A DNA stretch of 64,000 nucleotides from CAMAXB01 sp964476565 (GCA_964476565.1 CAYZBG010000011.1:20365-84364); one strand, 5' to 3'. Positions 53,480 to 62,862 are shown, counted from the first letter of the stretch. Program-made: numbers and translations. Notes: generated by a model not told the origin, from the sequence alone.

Positions 53480-55498
53480 TCACGGCACGGGCGCTGGTGC
53501 GGGCGCGGGCGGCGGCAGGCTGGCGGGCGGCCCTGGATCGCGCGGGCCGTACACGAGGGTCCACAGCGCATCGAGCAAGGGTTGTCGGGCTTCGAACACC
53601 ACGCCGCCCTGCAGATCCGGCGAGCCGGCGAGTTGGGTCGAGCCGCCCAGGCGTTCGCTGAAATAGAGGGATGACGTCGTGGCTGCGCCGCCATCGCCGC
53701 CCACGAGGGCGAGGGTGGCGTCGAGGCGATAGGCCCAGACGGTTTCTTCGCCGTTGATCGGGATGGTGGCGGGGAACCCGTCGATCACAAAGGCCTGGGC
53801 GCGCAAGGTGCGCAGTTCGTCGCGCAGCGCGAGCAGGGCCTGACGACGCGGCTCGGTTTCGCCGGCCACGGCCGCCTCCCAGGTCTGGTCGCCGTTGAGC
53901 GTCAGCTGATAGAGCACGGACGAATCGGCATTCCGGCGCAGCGTGATGCCCGTGATGCGCGCCCCGGCGGGCAGGTCGCGCAGGACGCGCTCGCGGTACA
54001 CGCGGGGGACGACCGGTGTGGCGCGGAGGATGAGCGGTTCGACGAGGAAGACCGAGTCCTGGTTGGCGAGCTTGGCGTAGATCAGGTCGTCACGGCCAGC
54101 GGAGGCGCCGAGCAGCAGGGTGACGGTGGCCGGGGCGGCCTCGGGACCGCCGGCGAGGGACAAGGTAATGACGCGCTCGGCCTGGCGCGGGGTGGCCAGG
54201 CCCCAGGTCTCGAGGTCGGGCGCTCCGGGGGCATCGGTGAGGAATTCGCGGGCGGACAAGGCCTGCAGATGCAGCAGCAACCGTTCGACGATCTCGCGAT
54301 CGGCCGGCACGGGGGCGGAACCGTTGCCCTCGCTGCGGCGGATCATCTGCCAGGCGGTACCGCCGGCGCCGGCGTCGAGGCGTTGCAGCGACAGTTCGGG
54401 CAGGCCCGGTGCGGACAGGGAAACGGACGTGATGGTGCGCTGCTCGAGGTCGAGGATGCGGCGGTCGCGCAGTTCGACTTGCGCATTGCGCAAGGTCTTG
54501 AGCAGGACGGCGGGCACAGCGACGGAGAAGACCGGGGAGCGGTCCTCGAGCTCGTTCTCGAGTTTGGCGTGCAGTTCGAAATCCGGTTCGGCGTTCGGGT
54601 CCTCGGCGACGGGCAGGCGTCCGATCTCCGAGCCGAGCAGCAAGGTCTCGCGGCGGTTGTTGCCTTCCAACGTGACGCGCAGCGCGCGCGGACCGAGGCC
54701 GGCCTTTTCGGCGAGCTCGCGGTTGCCGCGTTCGGTCCCGAGGAAGGTGCGGGTTTCGAGGGCATTGAGCCGGTTGATCGTGAGCTGCACCTCGGTGCGG
54801 TTGGCGCGGGCGATGATCGGGTTCTCGAGCATCCAGCGGTCGCCCTCGCCGCGGCGTACCCGCGTCCGGAGGTTGGCGGCGGCGGCGGTCTGCACGCTGA
54901 GCGAGCGCACCTCGAAGAACGGAATCGAGAAGAAGGTCGGGGCGCGGAGCTGGTCTGCGGTCAGCCGGAGGCTATCGAGCAGGCTGCGGTTGACCACGTG
55001 CACGCGGGCGCCGTCGGGCGACAGCACGTAGAGACGGTTGCCGGTCGGCGTCTCGGCGCCGATGCGAAGGGTCTGGGCCGGACCGGACTCGTCCGATCCG
55101 GTTGAGGCGGGCTCGAAGGTCACGCTGGCCTGGGGGGAATCGAGGCCGTAGTCGGCGAGCGACATGGCGCTGCGGGCGAGGTCGGCGACGGCGAAGCTCG
55201 CCTCGTGCTCGAGCAGCTTGAGCTGGTTGAGGATGACCTGCACCGCGTTTTGGTTGGCCGGCCACTCCAGCGGGGCGGTGAGCGACCAGGTTTCGCCGCG
55301 GCGTTCGAGCCGCAGGACGGGCGTGCCGGCGGGGCCGGCGATTTCGAGGGTGCGCAGGTTCGCCGCCTCGGGCCCAAGCACGCGTTTGCGCGATTCCAGC
55401 ATGGCCTGTTCGGTGCGCCACTCCCGCTCGAAGCGGAAGATGAAGAAGAACAGCGCCACGTTCAGGAAGAGCAGGACGAGAGTGACTTTGGTGCGCAT
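53480..55498 (-). CDS. DUF4340-domain membrane-anchored protein
   Basis: 672 residues. An N-terminal membrane helix 'KVTLVLLFLNVALFFFIFRF' is followed by extracytoplasmic repeats with the DUF4340 style: 'GPEAANLRTLEIAGPAGTPV' and 'LRLERRGETWSLTAPLEWPA' ('W.l..P....A....v..ll..l'), 'RIGAETPTGNRLYVLSPDGA', 'RVHVVNRSLLDSL'. A second and third copy follow. DUF4340 proteins accompany GldG-like ABC systems in many bacteria; the biochemical role is unknown. Stop is 30 bases before the AsmA-like start. Confidence 0.85.
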   Translation of the reverse strand: MRTKVTLVLLFLNVALFFFIFRFEREWRTEQAMLESRKRVLGPEAANLRTLEIAGPAGTPVLRLERRGETWSLTAPLEWPANQNAVQVILNQLKLLEHEASFAVADLARSAMSLADYGLDSPQASVTFEPASTGSDESGPAQTLRIGAETPTGNRLYVLSPDGARVHVVNRSLLDSLRLTADQLRAPTFFSIPFFEVRSLSVQTAAAANLRTRVRRGEGDRWMLENPIIARANRTEVQLTINRLNALETRTFLGTERGNRELAEKAGLGPRALRVTLEGNNRRETLLLGSEIGRLPVAEDPNAEPDFELHAKLENELEDRSPVFSVAVPAVLLKTLRNAQVELRDRRILDLEQRTITSVSLSAPGLPELSLQRLDAGAGGTAWQMIRRSEGNGSAPVPADREIVERLLLHLQALSAREFLTDAPGAPDLETWGLATPRQAERVITLSLAGGPEAAPATVTLLLGASAGRDDLIYAKLANQDSVFLVEPLILRATPVVPRVYRERVLRDLPAGARITGITLRRNADSSVLYQLTLNGDQTWEAAVAGETEPRRQALLALRDELRTLRAQAFVIDGFPATIPINGEETVWAYRLDATLALVGGDGGAATTSSLYFSERLGGSTQLAGSPDLQGGVVFEARQPLLDALWTLVYGPRDPGPPASLPPPAPAPAPVP

Positions 55499-55522
55499 CG
55501 GAAGGCGGCGAAGGAGGGCGGC

Positions 55523-57022
55523 TCAGTGGCGGCGGGTCCAGTAGACGATGAGGCCAAGGACGGCGGCGATGCCGGGCAGGGCCAGCATGAGACTGTAGCG
55601 CAGGCGCAGGAGTTCCTGCTGGCTGAGGGAGAGTTGGAACAGCTCGATCGGGCGGGCCGGGATGTTGAGCTGGGTGTCGCGATCGAGGCACCAGTTCACC
55701 GCGTTGAGCAGGATGGTCTGGTTGCCGAAGTGGACGAGGCGCTGATTGGAGGCGAGGTCGGCATTGCCGAAGACGACGAGGCGGCCGCCGCGCACGCTGA
55801 AGGGCAGGTCCTTCGGCGGCACCACGCGCTCCGAGGCGGTCACGATGCCGAGACGGTTCTCCGGATCGAGTCCGACGCGGCCCTTGAGGTCGAGGCCCGG
55901 GTTGTAGGCGGCGGTGGTGGCGCGGTAACTCGACTCGCCCCAGGCCGAGGTCGAACTGGCGGCGAGCACGGTCACCTTCAGGCTGCCGTCACGGGCGCGG
56001 TTGCCGTCCTGGGTGGCGACGCGGGTCGGGCCGAGGATCAGGGCGGTGCCGCTGAAATCCATCAGGGTCTGGGTGATCGGATGGGGCGTGTACGCCGCGA
56101 TGCGCAGGTCGCCGCTTTGCGTGATGTGCTCCGGGTCGGTGTCGAGCACGAGCACATCGTCGCCGGCGCGGATGCCCCAGTCGGAGAACAACGCGTCGAG
56201 GCCATGGGCGGCACCAGGTGCAAGGAGTGCGATGATGCGGCCGGCGCCGGCGCTGGCGAAGGAGCGCAGCATCTCGACCTCGGAGGGGTCGTAGCGTCCG
56301 TTCGGTCCGGCGATGACGAGCAGGTCGGCGTCCTCGGGGATGCGGCGGTTCTGCATCAGGTCGACCTGGCCGATCTCGTAGTTGCGCAGGCGCAGCTCCT
56401 CGGCGAAGGCGGAGAGGCCGCGGACGGTGTCGGTGTCGGTCGGGCTCATCTCCCCATGACCGGCGAGGAAGTAGATCTTTTTGCGCTCGAGGCTGGAGAC
56501 GTCGAGGATCGCCGCGGTGATCGCGCGTTCGCCGCGGAAGCCCTCGCGCTTGCGGTCCTTCACGTCGTAGAGGTCTTCGATCGGCACGATGCGGCGGCCG
56601 CCCGAGCTCACGAGCAGCACGACGTCGGACCGGTCGATGCCCAGCTGCTCCGCCTCGCGGCGCTGCAGGTTGACGTCGAGGAATCGCACGGTGATCCGGC
56701 CCGTCTCGGCCCGCTCCGTGGCGTAGACGTATTCGCGCAGCAGCGCGCTGACGTCGCGGTAGGCCTGAGCGGTCGTGGGGTAGTCGGGGTCGCTCTCCGG
56801 GATTGTGACGTAGATCTGGACCGGCTGGCCGAGGTTGGCGAGGTAGGAGAGCGTTTCGGGCGAGAGCGAGTGACGCCGGTGCTCGGTCAGGTCGAACCGC
56901 CACGAGTAGCGGAGCGACAGGTAGTTCAGGCCGCCGAAGAGCGTGAGGAACAGCACCGCCTGCAGCACGAGGTTGAGCGTGCGGATCCAGCGGGCGGCGC
57001 GAAAGCTTTCCAGAAAGGACAT
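55523..57022 (-). CDS. GldG-like ABC-transport auxiliary protein
   Basis: 499 residues. N-terminal membrane helix 'LVLQAVLFLTLFGGLNYLSL', then 'YSWRFDLTEHRRHSLSPETL' (the typical start of the ABC_transp_aux family) and a large extracytoplasmic domain: 'VQIYVTIPESDPDYPTTAQA', 'RKKIYFLAGHGEMSPTDTDT', 'LRNYEIGQVDLMQNRRIPED', 'ADLLVIAGPNGRYDPSEVEM'. A C-terminal helix 'LMLALPGIAAVLGLIVYWTR' is present. It works with the adjacent permease and ATPase. It is homologous to gliding-motility GldG, but no other gliding gene is here. Confidence 0.87.
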   Translation of the reverse strand: MSFLESFRAARWIRTLNLVLQAVLFLTLFGGLNYLSLRYSWRFDLTEHRRHSLSPETLSYLANLGQPVQIYVTIPESDPDYPTTAQAYRDVSALLREYVYATERAETGRITVRFLDVNLQRREAEQLGIDRSDVVLLVSSGGRRIVPIEDLYDVKDRKREGFRGERAITAAILDVSSLERKKIYFLAGHGEMSPTDTDTVRGLSAFAEELRLRNYEIGQVDLMQNRRIPEDADLLVIAGPNGRYDPSEVEMLRSFASAGAGRIIALLAPGAAHGLDALFSDWGIRAGDDVLVLDTDPEHITQSGDLRIAAYTPHPITQTLMDFSGTALILGPTRVATQDGNRARDGSLKVTVLAASSTSAWGESSYRATTAAYNPGLDLKGRVGLDPENRLGIVTASERVVPPKDLPFSVRGGRLVVFGNADLASNQRLVHFGNQTILLNAVNWCLDRDTQLNIPARPIELFQLSLSQQELLRLRYSLMLALPGIAAVLGLIVYWTRRH

Positions 57023-57032
57023 GCGGCGGGGG

Positions 57033-57794
57033 TCAGGAGTGGAGCAGCTTGGCCTCGACGCCGAGGATGCTGAAGATCAGCGCCAGCACGGTGCCGCTGA
57101 CATAAAAGAGCAGATGGCGGGAATCGATCACTCCGCGGGTGAAATCGTCGAGGTGGGTGAACACCTGGGTGTAGCTGAGGGCCTCGCGCAGCGGCGCGAA
57201 GAGCTCGTGGTCGAGGGCGGCGACGCCAGCGAGGAACCGCAGGCCGATGATCACGGCAAAGACGAGGCTGAAGCCGAGGATGCCCGCCACCGCCTGATTG
57301 CGCGAAAGGGCGCTCGCGAGGATGCCGAGGGCGATGAAGAAGAGCCCGGAGATCGCGATGAACAGATAGCCGCCGATCAGCGGACCGGGATCGAGGAAAC
57401 GTTGGTCGGCCGCGAAGCGGTGCAGGATATAGAAGAAGCCGCCGGTCGAGGCCCAGAGCAGCATGTAGAGCACGTAGGCCGCGCCGAACTTGCCCAGAAC
57501 CACCTCGGCCGTGGAGACCGGCGTGGTGAGCAGGGTCTCGAGCGTGCCCATGCGGCGTTCCTCGGAGATGCTCTTCATCGTGAGCAGCGGCACCATGACG
57601 AAGACCGGCAGAAAGAAGAGCTGGAAGAATTGCGCGGTGGGCGACGTCTCCTGCGGTCCGCGGCTGAAATCGTCGAGGATGTTGGTGAAGACGAAGCCCA
57701 TCAGGGCAAGGAACAGCACGGCGGCGACGTAGGTGCTCGGGTTGACGAGCAGCATGCGAATCTCGTGGCTGAGGATGGTGAGCAGGTGGCGCAT
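57033..57794 (-). CDS. ABC transporter permease (ABC-2/GldF-like)
   Basis: 253 residues, six membrane helices. 'EIRMLLVNPSTYVAAVLFLA', 'PVFVMVPLLTMKSISEERRM' followed by 'GTLETLLTTPVSTAEVVLGK' (E-E-R-x-G-T-L-E-x-L, the ABC-2 signature coupling helix) and 'AVAGILGFSLVFAVIIGLRF'. It forms the membrane pore for the ATPase encoded just before it (21 bases) and the GldG-like protein after it (10 bases). The substrate is unknown. Confidence 0.9.
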   Translation of the reverse strand: MRHLLTILSHEIRMLLVNPSTYVAAVLFLALMGFVFTNILDDFSRGPQETSPTAQFFQLFFLPVFVMVPLLTMKSISEERRMGTLETLLTTPVSTAEVVLGKFGAAYVLYMLLWASTGGFFYILHRFAADQRFLDPGPLIGGYLFIAISGLFFIALGILASALSRNQAVAGILGFSLVFAVIIGLRFLAGVAALDHELFAPLREALSYTQVFTHLDDFTRGVIDSRHLLFYVSGTVLALIFSILGVEAKLLHS

Positions 57795-57815
57795 CGGCGG
57801 GTGGGGGCGGTCGGA

Positions 57816-58832
57816 TCAGCGCGGGAAGGGCAGAGCGGATTTGCGCGTGCCGGCGGGCCGGTCGGTCACGTCCCAGCTGCGTTTGGTCGCGGCAAGGAAG
57901 ACGTCCTCCAGGGTCGGATGGTCGCGGCTCACCGCCCGGACGCGGAAGCGCGCGTCGGAGGCGAGGCGGCGGACGAGCGCCTCGCCCAGGTCGGCGTCGC
58001 GTTCGGCGACGAGCGTGAGGTGTTGGAAGCCGTCGGCCTCGGTCTCGGCCGGTCCGGCGACTTGCAACGACGGGTCGACCTCGGCGAGCACTGCGGGCAG
58101 GGCGGCCGTGTCACCGGCGATTTCAAGGCGATAGCGGGCCTGGCCAAGCAACTCGCGGCGCAGCTCGGCCGGCGTGCCGGTCGCGACCACGCGGCCCTGG
58201 TTGATGATCAGCACGCGGTCGCAGGTCATCTCGATTTCGGGCAGGATGTGCGAGGAGATGATCACCGTCATCCGGCCGCGCAGCCGGGCGATCAGGTCGC
58301 GCACGATCAGAATCTGATGCGGATCGAGGCCGATGGTTGGCTCGTCCATGATGATCACCGGCGGCTCGGCCAGGATCGCCTCGGCGATGCCCACGCGCTG
58401 GCGGAAGCCCTTCGAGAGCTTGCCGATGATCCGGTGGCGGACGCGTTTCAAATCGCACAGCTCAAGCACCTCGTCGATGCGTGCACTCAGTTTGCGCCGG
58501 GCGATCTCCTTGAGGCGGCCGCGGTAATACAGGTACTCGGCGACCCGCATGTCCTCGGGCAGGGGATTGTTCTCCGGCATGTAGCCGAGCAGGCGTTTCA
58601 CCTCGTCCGGCTGGCTGGCGACCGGAACCCCGCAGACCCGTACCTCGCCGGCCGTGGCGGGCAGGTAGCCGGTGAGGATGCGCATCGTGGTCGACTTGCC
58701 GGCCCCGTTCGGGCCGAGAAACCCGAGAATCTCGCCCTGCGCGACGCTGAAGCTGATGTTGCTGACGGCCGACACCCCGGCGAAGGTTTTGACGAGGTTC
58801 TTGACGTCGATGGCAGGCGCGGAATCGGACAT
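57816..58832 (-). CDS. ABC transporter ATP-binding protein (GldA-like)
   Basis: 338 residues from ATG 58832. Walker A 'GFLGPNGAGKSTTMRILTGY', Q loop near 'RLLGYMPENNPLPEDM', signature 'LSKGFRQRVGIAEAILAEPP', Walker B 'VIIMDEPTIGLDPHQ' and switch 'VIISSHILPEIEMTCDRVLI'. The C-terminal region (about 230-338) is an extra regulatory-type domain. It energises the GldF-like permease. The ATG lacks a clear ribosome site; upstream about 100 bases hold AT-richer DNA before birA ends. Confidence 0.92.
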   Translation of the reverse strand: MSDSAPAIDVKNLVKTFAGVSAVSNISFSVAQGEILGFLGPNGAGKSTTMRILTGYLPATAGEVRVCGVPVASQPDEVKRLLGYMPENNPLPEDMRVAEYLYYRGRLKEIARRKLSARIDEVLELCDLKRVRHRIIGKLSKGFRQRVGIAEAILAEPPVIIMDEPTIGLDPHQILIVRDLIARLRGRMTVIISSHILPEIEMTCDRVLIINQGRVVATGTPAELRRELLGQARYRLEIAGDTAALPAVLAEVDPSLQVAGPAETEADGFQHLTLVAERDADLGEALVRRLASDARFRVRAVSRDHPTLEDVFLAATKRSWDVTDRPAGTRKSALPFPR

Positions 58833-58934
58833 GGGAGGCGGTTCGCAGGAGGCGTTCCCCAAGAGACAAACGCAATTAATGGAAGTGTCCATCCGCGTTC
58901 GCGGCGGGGGCATTCATCGGGAGGGGAGGCGGAA

Positions 58935-59924
58935 TCAGGTTTTTTCGAGGGTTACCTCGCCGGCGCGGAAACGCCGGCTCGCCCCGGCGTCCGTCCGCAC
59001 GATGAGCGAGCCCTCGTCGTCGATGCCCGCCGCCGTGCCCCGGGTGCGCTCGTTGCCTTGGATGACGGTGATCTCCCGCCCGCGCAACAGGTCGTGGCGG
59101 TTCCACAGGTCCGCAAACGTCTTGAGGTAGGTGCCGGCGAGGAAGCGGTCGTAGGCGTCCTGGACGCGTCCCACGAGGGCGGCGGCGAACCGATTGGTGT
59201 CGAGCGGGGCCTGGGTGTGCTCGGCGAGGGCGGTGGCGCGGGTCGCCAGCGCCTCGGGCCAGCCGCCGGCGGGACGCTGGAGATTGAGGCCGAGGCCGAG
59301 GACAAGATCGCGGATCTGATCGGCGTCCATCCGGGCTTCGGTCAGGATGCCGCCGGCCTTGCGACCGGCGAAGAGCAGGTCGTTGGGCCATTTCACCGCG
59401 GGGGCGGCGCGGCAGAAGTTGGCCAGCAGTTCACAGAGGTTTGCGCCCATCCAAAGGGTGAAGGTCTGCATGCGTGCGGGCGGCAACAGGGGGCGGAAGG
59501 CGAAGCTCACGTAGAGGTTGCCGTTCGCCTCGCTGTGCCAGGCACGTCCGAACCGGCCGCGGCCCTTCGTCTGGCACCGGGCAAATACGGCGAAGGGCGC
59601 GGCCGCACCCGCGGCCAGACGGCGCGAAGCCTCGTCGTTGGTGCTGTCGATCTCGTCCAGCACCTCGACGGGAAAATCGCGCACCGCCGGGGCGAGTTGG
59701 GCGCGCAGGAGGATGGCGTTGAGCCCGGCCGGCCGGGCGGTGAGCCGGTAGCCGCGGGCTCGCACCGCCTCGAAGGCGAAGCCCTGCTCGCGCAGCTTCT
59801 CCATGTGCTGCCACACCGCCACGCGGCTCATGCCGAGCGAGCGGGCGAGCGCCGTGCCCGACACGAAGCCGTCGCCGGCCGCGAGCAGGGCGCGCACGAT
59901 GATGGTTTCGGCGTCGACGTTCAT
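58935..59924 (-). CDS. birA: Biotin-protein ligase/biotin repressor BirA
   Basis: 329 residues. An N-terminal winged helix ('FVSGTALARSLGMSRVAVWQ' and 'HMEKLREQGFAFEAVRARGY') is followed by the ligase core: 'DEIDSTNDEASRRLAAGAAA', 'QTKGRGRFGRAWHSEANGNL' (the GRGRxG biotin-AMP loop), 'AVKWPNDLLFAGRKAGGILT' (KWPND-x-x), and a C-terminal SH3-like part. It attaches biotin to carboxylase carrier protein and, through the wing, can repress biotin genes. Its ATG overlaps the nadC stop by 3 bases, so the two are coupled. Confidence 0.93.
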   Translation of the reverse strand: MNVDAETIIVRALLAAGDGFVSGTALARSLGMSRVAVWQHMEKLREQGFAFEAVRARGYRLTARPAGLNAILLRAQLAPAVRDFPVEVLDEIDSTNDEASRRLAAGAAAPFAVFARCQTKGRGRFGRAWHSEANGNLYVSFAFRPLLPPARMQTFTLWMGANLCELLANFCRAAPAVKWPNDLLFAGRKAGGILTEARMDADQIRDLVLGLGLNLQRPAGGWPEALATRATALAEHTQAPLDTNRFAAALVGRVQDAYDRFLAGTYLKTFADLWNRHDLLRGREITVIQGNERTRGTAAGIDDEGSLIVRTDAGASRRFRAGEVTLEKT

Positions 59925-60859
59925 CGCATCCAGTCGAGCCCGAGGTCGACCCAGACGCTGTGATGCACCAGGGCGCCGGTGGAGACGAAGTCGAGGCCCA
60001 GGCCGGCGAGCCGGGGCAGCGCCTTGAGCGTGATGCCGCCGCTGGCCTCGGTGAAGGCCCGGCCGTTGATCAGCGCGACGGCGCGACGGAGCTGCGCCGG
60101 GGTAAAGTTGTCCAGGAGGATGACATCCGCGCCGGCGGCAAGCACGGCGGGGATCTGATCGAGCCGGTCGACCTCCACCTCGACCGCGAGGTCGGGCGCC
60201 GCCTTGCGCGCCGCCGCGACGGCGGCGGCCAGGGCGGAAGCTGCGGCGTCGCCGCGGCCGTCGAAGCCGAGCAGGGCGAGGTGGTTGTCCTTGAGCATGA
60301 CGCGGTCGAAGAGGCCGAGCCGGTGGTTCCAGCCCCCGCCGCAGGCCACCGCGTACTTCTCCAGCATGCGCCAGCCCGGCGTGGTCTTGCGCGTATCCAG
60401 CAGGCGGGTACGACCCGAACCGAGGGCGTCGGCGTACCGGCGTGTCATGGTGGAGATGCCGGAGAGGCGCTGGAGGAAGTTCAGCACGACGCGTTCGGCC
60501 GCGAGCAGGGTCCGCGGATCGCCGGTCACGGTGGCGACGGCCGTGCCGGCCTCGACCCGGACCCCGTCGCGGGTGTGCAACTGGGCCTCGGCCCGGCCGC
60601 CATAGGCAGCGAGGATGAGCGGCACGAGCGGCAGGCCGCACGTCGTCAACGGCTCGCGGGCGACGATGCGGGCCTGGCCAACGCGGGCGTGGCCGGGCAG
60701 GCTGCCGGTCGAACGGTCGCCCGTGGCGCGCGGCCGGCGGCGGAGGCCGAGCCCGGCGAGGTCCTCGTCATGGGCCATGGTGACGAGCGAGCGCACGTGA
60801 CCGAGGTCGAGGTCATCCCACGAGAGGCGTTTGAGCAGGCTTTCGGCCGGAACGGACAT
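59921..60859 (-). CDS. nadC: Nicotinate-nucleotide pyrophosphorylase (carboxylating)
   Basis: 312 residues. Turns quinolinate and PRPP into nicotinate mononucleotide for NAD synthesis. 'LTTCGLPLVPLILAAYGGRA' and 'LLAAERVVLNFLQRLSGIST' are the start of the family. Substrate residues lie in 'RLLDTRKTTPGWRMLEKYAV' (D-T-R-K-T-x-P-G) and 'CGGGWNHRLGLFDRVMLKDN' (H-R-x-x-L-x-D). The barrel part shows 'LAVEVEVDRLDQIPAVLAAG' and 'ADVILLDNFTPAQLRRAV'. No nadA or nadB nearby. First gene of the minus-strand run that ends with the LacI-type gene. Confidence 0.95.
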   Translation of the reverse strand: MSVPAESLLKRLSWDDLDLGHVRSLVTMAHDEDLAGLGLRRRPRATGDRSTGSLPGHARVGQARIVAREPLTTCGLPLVPLILAAYGGRAEAQLHTRDGVRVEAGTAVATVTGDPRTLLAAERVVLNFLQRLSGISTMTRRYADALGSGRTRLLDTRKTTPGWRMLEKYAVACGGGWNHRLGLFDRVMLKDNHLALLGFDGRGDAAASALAAAVAAARKAAPDLAVEVEVDRLDQIPAVLAAGADVILLDNFTPAQLRRAVALINGRAFTEASGGITLKALPRLAGLGLDFVSTGALVHHSVWVDLGLDWMR

Positions 60860-60964
60860 TCCCTAGATGACGCGCGAGTCGGCGCGAAAGTCGAACGGGA
60901 TTTCTGGATACGTCCGGCGACAACGCACTGGCCAAACGCGCCGCCACGACGCAACGTTCTCCCT

Positions 60965-61246
60965 GTGACTCCCGCCGCGTTCCAATCCCTCCCGCACGCT
61001 TCCGCGTACAGTCTGGCCCTGCAGGCGCTTTGGCACGATGCCCAGGGGAACTGGGACGAGGCCCACACCGTCGCGCAGCAGGCGAACAACCGGGACGGCG
61101 ACTGGGTTCACGCCTACCTGCACCGCAAGGAGGGCGACCTGGGCAACGCCGGCTACTGGTATGCCCGCGCCCGCCGGACCATGCCGTCCGGTCCGCTGGA
61201 GGACGAGTGGGCGGCGATCGTGACCGAGCTGCTGGCGCGGGGTTGA
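60965..61246 (+). CDS. Conserved small hypothetical protein
   Basis: 93 residues from GTG 60965. Helical: 'SAYSLALQALWHDAQGNWDE', 'AHTVAQQANNRDGDWVHAYL', 'HRKEGDLGNAGYWYARARRT', ending 'LEDEWAAIVTELLARG'. The pattern 'WD.AH...Q....D.AWVHAYLHR.EGD..NA.YWY..A' is a recurrent uncharacterised family I recognise without known function. Divergent from nadC. Confidence 0.72.
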   Translation: MTPAAFQSLPHASAYSLALQALWHDAQGNWDEAHTVAQQANNRDGDWVHAYLHRKEGDLGNAGYWYARARRTMPSGPLEDEWAAIVTELLARG

Positions 61247-61396
61247 GGCGCGGCCGCCGGGCGGCTCGCGAAGGCGGAAGGCAAACGGATGAAGGACATG
61301 GGGAGAGGCTCCTGTAAGAAGTGACAGTTACGGCCGGACGCGGCTTCGGCGTACACTGCGGCGGTTAAAGGCGCTGGGGCGCCGTTGATCTTCCGC

Positions 61397-62035
61397 ATGA
61401 CCTTCCTTCGTTTCGTCCGTCTGCTCGGCGTGATCGCACTTGTGGCCAGCGCCGCGGGTGTGCGCGCTCAGATTCCCTACCAGTACGTCTATCCGAAGGC
61501 GCCCTTCGACCCGGTGTGGGCGGAGGCGCAGATGGGGCCCGGCACCGCGACGTTGCGCGGCACCCTCACGTTCAAGGAGCGCAAGGCACTGATCAAGGCG
61601 CTCAACATCAGCAAGGGCCATCGGGCGCCGCGCGGCACGATTGTGACGCTCTTTCCGCACACGAAGCATCTCGAGGAATGGCTGGCGCTGGACAAGAAAC
61701 TGAGCCGGCAGGCGACGTTGCAGAAAGCAGCCATGACCCCCGAGGCGCTGTCGTACCGCTTTCTCACCAAGGTGACCGACGATGAGGGCGGCTTCGAGTT
61801 CACCGGCCTGAAGCCCGGACGGTATTTCGTGTATGCGATGGTGAACTACGTCGACGCCGGTACGGTGATGGAGCAGACCGGCAGCGTCGACACCTACATC
61901 GGCGGCGCCCGCGTGGAGTCGATCCCGACGTTCACGAGTTCAAGTTATGCCATCAACATGGCGAAGGCCGCCACCGCCGTGGTCGAGATTGCGTCCGAGG
62001 GACAGGTCGTTGTCACCACCATCGTCAGCCAATGA
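61397..62035 (+). CDS. Secreted protein with carboxypeptidase-regulatory-like C-terminal domain
   Basis: 212 residues from ATG 61397. Signal peptide 'LRFVRLLGVIALVASAAGVR'. Residues about 45-75: 'ATLRGTLTFKERKALIKALN', then 'KGHRAPRGTIVTLFPHTKHL'. A beta-sandwich-like part 'DEGGFEFTGLKPGRYFVYAM' (G.f.f..LkpG.Y.v, the CarboxypepD_reg style) follows. Function unknown. A GGCGC-TGGG-GCGCC hairpin (61370-61383) precedes the start. The stop overlaps the LRR gene start by 4 bases. Confidence 0.65.
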   Translation: MTFLRFVRLLGVIALVASAAGVRAQIPYQYVYPKAPFDPVWAEAQMGPGTATLRGTLTFKERKALIKALNISKGHRAPRGTIVTLFPHTKHLEEWLALDKKLSRQATLQKAAMTPEALSYRFLTKVTDDEGGFEFTGLKPGRYFVYAMVNYVDAGTVMEQTGSVDTYIGGARVESIPTFTSSSYAINMAKAATAVVEIASEGQVVVTTIVSQ

Positions 62036-62862
62036 AATCCCTCACGACCTTCCTCGTCCTTTCGGCCTTGTGCCTTGTGCCCGTCGTGCAGGCCCAGACC
62101 GTGCGGATTCCTGACGCGAAGTTCCGCGACCGCCTGATCGCGCTCGGCTACGACGCCAATGACGACGGCCGTCTCCAGGAATCCGAGGTCTCCGGCGTGC
62201 GCACCCTCGACCTGCGCGGACTCGGCCTGGTCAACCTCGAGGGCATCCGGGCGTTCACGGCGCTCGAAGAACTCGATGCCTCGCGCAACCCGGATTTAAC
62301 CGTCGTGGATGTTTCCGGCTTGGCCCGGCTCCGGGAGCTGAATCTTAACTTCAACACGCGGCTCGCCGAGCTGCGCGTCAGCGGGGCCGTCCGGCTGGCC
62401 GGGATCTACGCGATGAACGCGAGCCTGCGTTCGCTCGATCTGACCGGCATCACCACGCTCGTGAATCTCATCCTCGATGGTAATCAGCTGACGGAGATCG
62501 ATGTGTCCGCGCAGAAGGAGTTGAACGACCTGCGGGTGACCCGCAACCGACTCACCGACCTCGATCTGTCCGGCCTCGCCTCGCTCGCGGACCTCTGGGC
62601 GGAGGGGAACCAGATCGAGGAGCTTCGCCTCGACGGTGCGGTCCGGTTGCAGTTCCTCCAACTCGCCGGCAACCGGGTGACGGCGATCGACCTGCGACCC
62701 TTCCGCCAACTCGAGACGGTCAACCTCACGGGCAACCCGCTGCGCGAGGTGCACGTCCGCGGGCTCGCAAAGGTGAAGACCCTGTACCTGAGCAGTCCGG
62801 AGTCGCGCCTGAAGCAACTCGACCTCTGCGGGACGGTTAGCCTGGAAGGCCTGCAGTGGTGA
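62032..62862 (+). CDS. Secreted leucine-rich-repeat protein
   Basis: 276 residues. Signal peptide 'SLTTFLVLSALCLVPVVQAQ', then an acidic 'FRDRLIALGYDANDDGRLQE' resembling a dockerin/EF-like DxNDDGxL motif, then LRR units of about 21 residues: 'LRTLDLRGLGLVNLEGIRAF', 'LEELDASRNPDLTVVDVSGL', 'LRELNLNFNTRLAELRVSG', 'LVNLILDGNQLTEIDVSA'. The last unit ends with Cys. Coupled by ATGA to the upstream gene; the two may act together outside the cell. Confidence 0.85.
   Translation: MKSLTTFLVLSALCLVPVVQAQTVRIPDAKFRDRLIALGYDANDDGRLQESEVSGVRTLDLRGLGLVNLEGIRAFTALEELDASRNPDLTVVDVSGLARLRELNLNFNTRLAELRVSGAVRLAGIYAMNASLRSLDLTGITTLVNLILDGNQLTEIDVSAQKELNDLRVTRNRLTDLDLSGLASLADLWAEGNQIEELRLDGAVRLQFLQLAGNRVTAIDLRPFRQLETVNLTGNPLREVHVRGLAKVKTLYLSSPESRLKQLDLCGTVSLEGLQW

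Noticed and set aside
56943..59963. A 1006-codon open frame on the plus strand, and similar long frames at 55205-57073 (+), 46608-48194 (+) and 41813-43615 (+)
   Set aside because: They run antisense to the ABC/GldG/BirA, kinase/LacI and aminopeptidase genes, are rich in Gly/Arg/Val/Ala/Glu/His with no domain, and are a by-product of high third-position GC.
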